A DNA stretch of 7,170 bases from assembly GCA_016839845.1 (NCBI GenBank), contig JAEOTL010000024.1, positions 1 to 7,170 on the forward strand. Direction: 5' to 3'. The translations under genes were made by a program, and so were the position numbers. This document shows, piece by piece, positions 1 through 5,858 of this stretch. How positions within the stretch are numbered: the stretch's first letter is position 1; each line of letters starts with the position of its first letter. The notes below the pieces were generated by a model, which saw only the letters and a list, made by a program, of their open reading frames with translations, had not been told where the DNA came from and searched no databases. This stretch comes from Promethearchaeota archaeon (GTDB lineage: Archaea > Asgardarchaeota > Lokiarchaeia > Sigynarchaeales > SOKP01).

Positions 1-70
1 GAAAACAATAGTGGGTGGTACTCGTTTTATTGATATGCCACTAGGTGAACCAATTCCTCGAATTTGTTAA
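1..70 (+). CDS. hypE: HypE C-terminus (partial, 5' end outside window)
   Basis: Reading from base 2, 22 codons end in TAA at 68-70. They encode a tail reading TRFIDMPLGEPIPRIC before the stop. The closing Pro-Arg-Ile-Cys is the hallmark of HypE (carbamoyl dehydratase). Its C-terminal Cys accepts the carbamoyl group from HypF and is dehydrated by ATP to a thiocyanate, the source of the CN ligands of [NiFe]-hydrogenase. The PurM-like ATP-binding body of the protein lies upstream of the window. The hypD gene follows after 12 bp on the same strand, and hypF lies further downstream, which supports the call. The identification rests on a short but very characteristic tail plus this context. Confidence 0.9.
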   Translation, partial: KTIVGGTRFIDMPLGEPIPRIC

Positions 71-71
71 T

Positions 72-78
72 AGGTGAT
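72..78 (+). promoter_or_regulatory. Shine-Dalgarno site of hypD (decides the start)
   Basis: AGGTGAT matches seven bases of the consensus GGAGGTGAT, the complement of the 16S rRNA 3' end. It lies four bases before the ATG at 83-85. An in-frame GTG at 74-76 falls inside this site and so is unlikely to be the start. The site sits directly after the hypE stop codon, which suggests coupled translation of hypE and hypD. Confidence 0.75.
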
Positions 79-82
79 AAAT

Positions 83-1186
83 ATGGATATTCCTGGTTTA
101 GATATTTTAAGAAGTAAAGAATTTACAGAAAGGATTAATAATAGTATACATAAGATTGTTAAAGAAATAGATAAGCCAGTTAAATTTATGCATGTATGTG
201 GAACCCATGAGCATACTATTTCAAAATATGGATTAAGAACTCTTATTCCTAAAGAAATAGAAGTATTATCTGGTCCAGGATGTCCTGTATGTATATGTCC
301 TGCCGCTGATATCGACAAAGCAGTAGAACTTGGTAAACGTAATGATACAATAATCACAACTTTTGGAGATATGATCAGAGTTCCGGCGACAAATATCTCA
401 CTTGCTGAACTTAAGGCAAAGGGTGCTGATGTTCGCATTGTATATGGTCCTAATGATGCTGTTAAAATAGCTAAGGAAAATCCAGATAAAGAGGTGATAT
501 TTTTTGCTATAGGATTTGAAACAACAGTTCCATTAATTGGCTATGAAATACAAACTAGGCCTCCTACAAACTTTTCAGTTATTTGTGCCCATAAATTAAT
601 ACCAGCAGCTTTAGAACTTCTAATGAGCCAATCACAATTAAGAATTGATGGTTTTATATCCCCTGGGCATGTATCAACTATAATTGGCTTAAAACCATAT
701 GAAATATTCTCCCAAGGCTATAAAATACCTAATGTGATTTCTGGATTTGAGCCCAATGATGTGATGCTTTCAATTCTAATGCTACTAAAGCAAGTAAGAG
801 ATAAGAAATATGATACGTTAAATGAATATTCAAGGATTGTAAAGCCTGAAGGAAATATTCTTGCCCAGAAAATAATAGAAGATGTTTTCAAGCCTGTTTC
901 ATCCCCATGGAGAGGTATCGGAAGAGTTTATGAAGGGGGATTAGCTATTAAAGAGAAGTATCAACAATTCGATGCCGATGAAAAATTTGAGATACAGATT
1001 GAAAAATCTCAAGATATTCCTCCTGGTTGTTCCTGTCATCTTGTTATGGTTGGAAAACTCTATCCCTATGAATGTAAACTATTTAGAGAAGAATGCACAC
1101 CTGTTAATCCCATTGGCCCGTGTATGGTTTCTATGGAAGGAACATGTAGTATTTATTACAAATATCATAGTGAGGATAAATCTTAA
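83..1186 (+). CDS. hypD: Hydrogenase maturation protein HypD
   Basis: HypD is the iron-sulfur scaffold protein that, with HypC, holds the iron and receives cyanide from HypE to build the Fe(CN)2CO unit of [NiFe]-hydrogenase in the cytoplasm. The 367-residue product has close to the usual family length (about 370). All hallmark motifs are present: CGTHE at residues 39-43, GPGCPVC around 64-70, FGDMIRVP at 94-101 and GFETT at 144-148. The C-terminal cysteines C331, C338, C347 and C355 (CKLF, CTP, GPCMVS, EGTC) match the family's [4Fe-4S] ligands. The start is ATG 83, set by the Shine-Dalgarno site at 72-78; a GTG at 74 would add three residues. It forms an operon with hypE. Its last 4 bp overlap the end of a convergent gene, so there is no room for a separate terminator. 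The reading frame is intact. Confidence 0.97.
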   Translation: MDIPGLDILRSKEFTERINNSIHKIVKEIDKPVKFMHVCGTHEHTISKYGLRTLIPKEIEVLSGPGCPVCICPAADIDKAVELGKRNDTIITTFGDMIRVPATNISLAELKAKGADVRIVYGPNDAVKIAKENPDKEVIFFAIGFETTVPLIGYEIQTRPPTNFSVICAHKLIPAALELLMSQSQLRIDGFISPGHVSTIIGLKPYEIFSQGYKIPNVISGFEPNDVMLSILMLLKQVRDKKYDTLNEYSRIVKPEGNILAQKIIEDVFKPVSSPWRGIGRVYEGGLAIKEKYQQFDADEKFEIQIEKSQDIPPGCSCHLVMVGKLYPYECKLFREECTPVNPIGPCMVSMEGTCSIYYKYHSEDKS

Positions 1187-2055
1187 ACCGACCATGGAAA
1201 GCATGAGTGATATTTTTCAGTTCTCCACATATCTGTAGCAGGGAAATTACATCGAAATCCTTTTTTATAATTCTTATTATAATAGGTTTTCACATGTCGT
1301 CCCCATACAATTTTATCAAAATCTGCTCGGGTCATTCTTTGGGATTCATTATTTTCAGTAAAACTTTGAGTACTATATTCAAGACTACACTTCCAAAAAT
1401 TACTTTTTTCCTTAAGATAGGATACTTTTTCTCCCACATCCTCTTGGACCCAAGAGACAAAGCAAACGTCATCCTTACTCTCTAAACAATTGCTCAAGTA
1501 TTTTAACCTAGATTCAAAACCATCTTCATTTGCAGCCCAATGACCTCCCCAATAACTTACAAGTACTAATATGACACGTCCTTTTAAATCTCTAACTGTT
1601 GGCCATTTAAAATTATTTTCTCTGAAATCTCTATAAGTATAAAGAGTTTTAGGGCTAAATGAATCCATAATAACCTTATTCATTTTTTTGATTCCATATA
1701 ATTCTTCGGGTTCATTATTCAAATCAATAATTCCATCTTTTAATTCTATGAATAATGTGATTGGTGCATGTTCTTTTTTTTGTTCATTCGACCAATCATC
1801 TAACACTTTAAGCCAATTAGAAAATAAAAGATCATCTGGATTACCATCTTCCCCAAAGAGGACATCAATATGGTTTTGAAGGTGATAGACTTCAAAATCC
1901 TCTAATTCTTGTATTTTATCATCATGTAAGTCGTATTCAAGACCTCTGACTCCTCTATTTAATTGTTCTCTTATAGAAAGTTCGTATGAATTATGACTGG
2001 TCTTGAAAAATGCTTTATGATAAGGTACATCCCAATTGTCTTCTTTTGCATCCAT
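1183..2055 (-). CDS. PI-PLC-like phosphodiesterase (Ca2+-dependent PI-PLC-C1 type), cytosolic
   Basis: The 290-residue product looks like a PLC-like phosphodiesterase (TIM-barrel), closest to the Ca2+-dependent phosphatidylinositol phospholipase C group. Visible matches: SHNSY at residues 20-24 with candidate catalytic His21; REQLNRGVRGLEYDLHDD at 29-46 with candidate metal ligands Glu40 and Asp42; VYHL with candidate second His58; and the strand LFIELKD at 101-107. The C-terminal half (from about residue 150, with SYWGGHW) is less recognisable. Family members cleave phosphoinositides or related phosphodiesters and, in bacteria, are usually secreted. This one has a charged N-terminus, no signal peptide and no membrane segment. 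An in-frame stop at 2068-2070 rules out a longer start. It converges on hypD with a 4-bp overlap and is divergent from hypF, so it interrupts the hyp cluster. The fold assignment is fairly firm; the substrate is unknown. Confidence 0.75.
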   Translation of the reverse strand: MDAKEDNWDVPYHKAFFKTSHNSYELSIREQLNRGVRGLEYDLHDDKIQELEDFEVYHLQNHIDVLFGEDGNPDDLLFSNWLKVLDDWSNEQKKEHAPITLFIELKDGIIDLNNEPEELYGIKKMNKVIMDSFSPKTLYTYRDFRENNFKWPTVRDLKGRVILVLVSYWGGHWAANEDGFESRLKYLSNCLESKDDVCFVSWVQEDVGEKVSYLKEKSNFWKCSLEYSTQSFTENNESQRMTRADFDKIVWGRHVKTYYNKNYKKGFRCNFPATDMWRTEKYHSCFPWSV

Positions 2056-2064
2056 TTTACTATT

Positions 2065-2070
2065 CCTCTA
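2065..2070 (-). promoter_or_regulatory. Shine-Dalgarno-like site of the PLC-like gene
   Basis: On the minus strand the sequence reads TAGAGG, followed by nine bases and then the ATG at 2055-2053. GAGG pairs with the 16S rRNA 3' end. The TAG of this site is also an in-frame stop, which fixes the ATG as the first possible start of the gene. Confidence 0.5.
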
Positions 2071-2170
2071 CTTCTTATAATATTTAATTCTAAAACAAAA
2101 GCTTAATTTAATAATACTTATCATAATAAAATATTAATTTCTTATTTAGTGATTACTTATTTAATTAGAT

Positions 2171-2180
2171 TTTAAAATAA
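2171..2180 (+). promoter_or_regulatory. Putative TATA box of hypF
   Basis: TTTAAAATAA is centred about 30 bp before the TTG start codon. With archaeal spacing (TATA centre about 25-27 bp before the transcription start), the transcript would begin around 2200, giving a leader of only a few bases. That fits the lack of a Shine-Dalgarno site. It is inferred from sequence and spacing only, in a region where A/T-rich stretches are common. Confidence 0.35.
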
Positions 2181-2204
2181 ATGTAAAAACCCTAAGTTGA
2201 GCGA

Positions 2205-4619
2205 TTGAAAGATTATAGAACTATAGAAATTACGATTACAGGAATTGTTCAAGGAGTAGGGTTTAGACCCTTTTTATATAAACTAGCAAATTCTCTAAAT
2301 CTTAAAGGTTATATATTAAATCGAGGAAATGCAGGAGTTAGGCTTGAAGTCCAAGGAAAGGATAGGGATATAAACGAATTTATTAGAAATATTTCAATTA
2401 AGACTCCGGAAATATCTTATATTGAGAATATTCAGAGTAGAGAAATAAATGCTACTATTGAATATAACAATTTGGAAATAAAACCAAGTGAACTAGGACG
2501 TGGAGTAAGTCTAACTCTCCCACCTGATATTGCAATATGTGATGAGTGTTTAGAGGATATGAAAGATCCTCAAAAAAAAAAATATTATAAGTATCCTTTT
2601 ATCGCATGTGCTGTATGTGGTCCTAGATATACTACAGTTACCGAATTACCTTATGATAGAGAAAGGAGTACCATGATTAAATTTCCTTTCTGTCAACAAG
2701 CTGAACCTGAGTCTTGTGTTCAAGAATATTCAGATTTTAATAATAGAAGATTTCATGCTCAAACATTTGCTTGCTCAGTTTGTGGACCTCATTATACATT
2801 ATATAACAAACAAAAAGAAATCATTAATAATCATTCAATAGATCCTATTTTACAGGAGACCGCTAAGCGGATTAATGAAGGAGAAATTGTAGCGGTAAAA
2901 GGTGTTGGAGGTACACATCTGGTTAGTTTAGCTAATAATGAAACTATTCTGAAACTTCGGAAAAGAAAGGGAGAAAGAAAGTATAAACCTTTTGCTATAA
3001 TGGTTCCAAATTTAAATGTTATTGAAAATGATTTAATAATCTCTCCAAAGGAAAGAGAACTATTAACTTCATTTCGGAGACCAATAGTTCTATTAGAAAG
3101 AAAAAAATCATTCAATTCTTCAATAATTAATATACAAGTGGCTCCTGGATTAAGTAATGTGGGAGTAATGCTTCCATATTCAGGTATACATTACTTATTA
3201 TTTCAATATATTGGTGAAAGACCTTTAATTTATACAAGTGGGAACAAATCCTACATTCCAATGTCTATAGAGAATGATGAGATATTTAAGCAACTTCGAG
3301 ATTTAGTAGATGTATTTATTCTTCATAATAGACCAATTCATCAAAGAGCTGATGATAGTGTCTTAAGAATTCATGATAATAAGGTAAAATTAATACGACG
3401 ATCACGAGGTTATGTTCCAGAATACTTACCATTGCCTTTCAAAGTTGATATTCCTGGTGCTCTTGCGACTGGCCCAGAGTTATCCACAACAGCGAGTGTA
3501 TTAAGATATAATAAAATATTCCCAACTCAACATATTGGGCATGTTACTCATCTGGAAACCTATGAACATTTGAAAAATTCACTCTTTCATATGAAAAATT
3601 TACTTCAAATTAAGGATTCAGAAGTTAAATTTATCGCATGTGATGCTCATCCTGAATTTATTACCTCTAAATTTGGTAAAGAATTATCTGCCCAATTTAA
3701 AATACCATTGTACCCTATTCAGCACCATTTTGCTCATATTTTAGGATTAATGACAGAAAATAAGATAAAGCCCGAGGATAAAATTGTAGGAATTAGTACT
3801 GATGGTGTAGGATATGGTGACGATGGGAATATTTGGGGTGGAGAAATACTTTTAAGCTCTTATAATGAATATACACGATTAGGGCATTTAGAATATCAAC
3901 CCATGATTGGAGGTGATCGTTGTACTAAATATCCTGCTCGAATGCTAGCCTCTATTCTGTTAAAAGAACTCGGAGTGGAAACAGCATCAGAAATATTTAA
4001 TGATTTAAGGTTGAGTAGTGATTTAGAATATAAAGAAACAGAATTGAAAACCTTGGTTTCACAATTTAAAATGGCAAGCAATCAATTCCCTTCAGAAAAC
4101 ATTCCCTTAACAAGCTCTACAGGAAGGATTTTTGATGTTGTTTCATATATTCTAGGTGCATGTAATATCAAAACCTACAGAGGAGAACCTGCAATGAGAC
4201 TAGAAGGCTTAGCTTCAAAAGGTACTCCAGATAAAGTTGATCTTAAAGTAAGAACTACAAAGAGAAATAACGTCTCAATAATAAACAGTTCGAAACTTAT
4301 TCTTGATATCATAGATTTATCCAAAAATAAAAAGAATCAACCCTCGGACATCGCAGCGAAATTTCAAATAGAACTTGGATTGGCATTTACTAATAGTGCG
4401 AAAGAATTAGCTGAAATACACGGAATTAATAAAATTGGGTTAACTGGTGGTGTAGCTTATAATTATTTATTTGCAAAAACAATTAAGGATGATATTGAAT
4501 TAGGAGGATTTCAATTTTTAGAGCATAATCTGGTTGCACCTGGGGATGCTGGTATTAGTACAGGTCAATTAATTGGAGGTTTATTCCAATACAGAAAAGA
4601 GAATTATAATTCATCTTGA
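2205..4619 (+). CDS. hypF: Carbamoyltransferase HypF
   Basis: HypF converts carbamoyl phosphate and ATP to carbamoyl-adenylate and transfers the carbamoyl group to the HypE C-terminal Cys. The 804-residue product has the full domain order. An acylphosphatase domain spans about 1-92 (GIVQGVGFRPF, catalytic Arg21 and Asn39). A zinc-finger pair spans about 112-195. A YrdC-like domain spans roughly 215-400 (KGVGGTHL, KPFAIMV, HNRPI, RADDSV, RRSRGYVPEYLP). A Kae1-like domain follows, with HHFAH at 507-511, DGVGYGDDG at 533-541, EPAMRLEG and LTGGVAYN. The first zinc finger is regular (C112, C115, C135, C138); the second has a widened C163-x7-C171 followed by C190 and C193. The start is TTG 2205: it gives the normal HypF N-terminus, and an in-frame stop lies at 2193-2195. 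No good Shine-Dalgarno site precedes it, so a very short leader is likely. An 11-A run at 2572-2582 lies within the gene, in frame. Confidence 0.97.
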   Translation: MKDYRTIEITITGIVQGVGFRPFLYKLANSLNLKGYILNRGNAGVRLEVQGKDRDINEFIRNISIKTPEISYIENIQSREINATIEYNNLEIKPSELGRGVSLTLPPDIAICDECLEDMKDPQKKKYYKYPFIACAVCGPRYTTVTELPYDRERSTMIKFPFCQQAEPESCVQEYSDFNNRRFHAQTFACSVCGPHYTLYNKQKEIINNHSIDPILQETAKRINEGEIVAVKGVGGTHLVSLANNETILKLRKRKGERKYKPFAIMVPNLNVIENDLIISPKERELLTSFRRPIVLLERKKSFNSSIINIQVAPGLSNVGVMLPYSGIHYLLFQYIGERPLIYTSGNKSYIPMSIENDEIFKQLRDLVDVFILHNRPIHQRADDSVLRIHDNKVKLIRRSRGYVPEYLPLPFKVDIPGALATGPELSTTASVLRYNKIFPTQHIGHVTHLETYEHLKNSLFHMKNLLQIKDSEVKFIACDAHPEFITSKFGKELSAQFKIPLYPIQHHFAHILGLMTENKIKPEDKIVGISTDGVGYGDDGNIWGGEILLSSYNEYTRLGHLEYQPMIGGDRCTKYPARMLASILLKELGVETASEIFNDLRLSSDLEYKETELKTLVSQFKMASNQFPSENIPLTSSTGRIFDVVSYILGACNIKTYRGEPAMRLEGLASKGTPDKVDLKVRTTKRNNVSIINSSKLILDIIDLSKNKKNQPSDIAAKFQIELGLAFTNSAKELAEIHGINKIGLTGGVAYNYLFAKTIKDDIELGGFQFLEHNLVAPGDAGISTGQLIGGLFQYRKENYNSS

Positions 4620-4650
4620 AAACTTTTTTATTAATTCTTAATTTTAGATA
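4620..4650 (+). promoter_or_regulatory. Spacer hypF / Fe-S gene: T-run and TATA-like sequence
   Basis: The 31-bp spacer is AT-rich, with a T6-A run at 4624-4630 (CTTTTTTATTA) and no Shine-Dalgarno site before the ATG at 4651. The run lies about 21-27 bp before the ATG, so it could be a TATA box giving a leaderless mRNA. It could equally act as a weak U-tract terminator for hypF. If neither applies, the two genes are simply co-transcribed. Confidence 0.35.
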
Positions 4651-5748
4651 ATGAAGATGATTGTATCTAATGAACATAAAGAAGATTTAATCAAAATTAC
4701 TAGGAAGTTAGAAAGGAAGAGTCAATCGTATCCTAAAGATGAAAATGGAATGCCTACTGAAACTTATCTAGAATATCTTAGCTTAATGTATAATCCAGAA
4801 ATTGCTAAGGTTGTTATAGAATTGCCTGTATTCCCCAAAACAATTTCAGCAATAAAGTTAGCAAAAAAGCTTAATATTGATAAACTTGAATTAATGGAAA
4901 AACTTGAAGAAAGTACAAAAAGAGGATTTATTCTTAAATTAGGAAAAAGCTATTCTCAGCTAATGCCATTGTTCGTCTATGACATGCCATTTTTTCTAAA
5001 AATAAATTACGAAGATCATAAAGAGGATGCAAAAAAGTTTGCTTCTTTAAGTCGAAAATTTTATACTGAAGAGGGATATTATAAGACTTGGCAAAATAGT
5101 AGAAAGGGAGTTCCTAGATTTAGGGTATTAACAGTCAGTGAAGAAATTGAACCCGGTCGTGAAATTATCCCTATTGAAGAAGTTTATAGTATAATTGATA
5201 AATGGAATGATTTTGCTATAATTCCATGCCCTTGCAGAAAAAGAGCTGAAGTAGAAGGTATAAGAGAATGTACAGACAAGTATCCTGTTAATAATTGTGT
5301 ATTATTTGGCCCTTTCGCTAAAGCGGTATTAGAAATGGAAGATCCTATAATAAAATCCGCAACTAGAGACGAAGTAGTTGAAATTACTAAAAAAGCAGCA
5401 GAAGTGGGATTAGTGCATTGTACAGACAACGTAGCAGAAAATTGTACGATATTATGTGCTTGCTGTGAGTGTTGCTGTGGAATGCTGAAAGGCTTAACAA
5501 GATTAGATAATCCTAGAGCCATAGCAAAGGCTAATTTTCTTTCTCATATCATTGAAGATAATTGTATTGCTTGTGGAACATGTGTTGAAAGATGTAAATT
5601 TGGTGCAATAACAATCAATGAGTTTGCACATGTAAACCCTGATAAATGTGTTGGATGTGGATTATGCGCTGTAACTTGCTCAAACAGTGCAATAATTATG
5701 AAACGGTTTGAGAGAGAGGAAATTCCGGGAGCTGAAATCATAAATTGA
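4651..5748 (+). CDS. Cysteine-rich winged-helix Fe-S protein with two [4Fe-4S] ferredoxin motifs
   Basis: The 365-residue protein has no signal peptide or membrane segment and is probably cytosolic. Residues about 50-115 look like a winged helix-turn-helix (ISAIKLAKKLNIDKLELMEK, then RGFILKLGKSYSQL). The middle holds PCPCR (C193, C195), then C207 and C216, then C257 and C265, and then a dense C-x-C-C-x-C-C-C-G cluster (C269, C271, C272, C274, C275, C276). The C-terminus has two ferredoxin motifs: C305-x2-C308-x2-C311-x3-C315 and C333-x2-C336-x2-C339-x3-C343. All 20 Cys lie after residue 190. From memory, anaerobic archaea and deltaproteobacteria carry uncharacterised 4Fe-4S proteins with the same order (CxCR, CNCCxCCCG, two Fer4). 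The exact role is unknown; an electron carrier or redox sensor linked to hydrogenase maturation is inference from position only. An ATG at 4657 is an alternative start. Confidence 0.85.
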   Translation: MKMIVSNEHKEDLIKITRKLERKSQSYPKDENGMPTETYLEYLSLMYNPEIAKVVIELPVFPKTISAIKLAKKLNIDKLELMEKLEESTKRGFILKLGKSYSQLMPLFVYDMPFFLKINYEDHKEDAKKFASLSRKFYTEEGYYKTWQNSRKGVPRFRVLTVSEEIEPGREIIPIEEVYSIIDKWNDFAIIPCPCRKRAEVEGIRECTDKYPVNNCVLFGPFAKAVLEMEDPIIKSATRDEVVEITKKAAEVGLVHCTDNVAENCTILCACCECCCGMLKGLTRLDNPRAIAKANFLSHIIEDNCIACGTCVERCKFGAITINEFAHVNPDKCVGCGLCAVTCSNSAIIMKRFEREEIPGAEIIN

Positions 5749-5858
5749 TTATACATTTTTATCTAAATTAATCAGGAGCATCTAAGCTTTTTCAAATCAT
5801 ATTGGATTAATAAGTTTATTTAATAATAGTTTATCGTTCAAATATATTGTGATGTAAA
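5749..5858 (+). promoter_or_regulatory. Intergenic region: terminator-like T-run and promoter before the PurF-like gene
   Basis: The 110-bp AT-rich gap starts with ATTTTTATCT at 5755-5764, a short T-run that could end the Fe-S gene transcript. TTTATTTAATAATAG around 5815-5829 is a plausible TATA box, about 30-44 bp before the ATG at 5859. The gap and these elements suggest that the PurF-like gene is its own transcription unit. No RNA gene, riboswitch fold or small ORF was recognised. Confidence 0.4.
5849..5853 (+). promoter_or_regulatory. Shine-Dalgarno-like site of the PurF-like gene
   Basis: GTGAT matches the 3' half of GGAGGTGAT and lies five bases before the ATG at 5859, an arrangement much like the one before hypD. 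A TGA in the PurF reading frame at 5850-5852 excludes an upstream extension, so this ATG is the true first start. Confidence 0.55.

Larger units (their letters stand above)
2056..2204. promoter_or_regulatory. Divergent intergenic promoter region, PLC-like gene / hypF
   Basis: These 149 bp are extremely AT-rich and separate two divergent starts, so they should hold both promoters. For the plus strand, TTTAAAATAA at 2171-2180 is a plausible TATA box, about 30 bp before the hypF TTG codon. For the minus strand, the AT-rich stretch around 2101-2117 is a possible TATA box, which would leave a short leader containing the GAGG site. No convincing operator palindrome, RNA gene or small ORF was seen. 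Box positions are approximate because the whole region is A/T-rich. Confidence 0.5.

Noticed and set aside
74..82. GTG at 74 as the hypD start
   Set aside because: It lies inside the AGGTGAT Shine-Dalgarno site and has none of its own. ATG 83 is correctly spaced and gives a normal N-terminus.
972..1485. Plus-strand open frames over the hypD end and the PLC-like gene (972-1238, 1207-1485)
   Set aside because: They resemble no known family, overlap genes with clear motifs, and look like chance frames in AT-rich DNA.
2100..2180. Possible palindromes or small RNA in the PLC-like/hypF spacer
   Set aside because: There is only low-complexity A/T sequence, and no stem with G/C pairs could be found.
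5184..5756. Minus-strand open frames opposite the Fe-S gene
   Set aside because: They are shadows of the Cys-rich coding strand, with no recognisable domain and no start signals.
5767..5811. Inverted repeat ATTAATC / GATTAAT separated by 31 bp in the spacer before the PurF-like gene
   Set aside because: Seven A/T-rich bases with a long spacer are expected by chance here. There is no third copy to suggest an operator.
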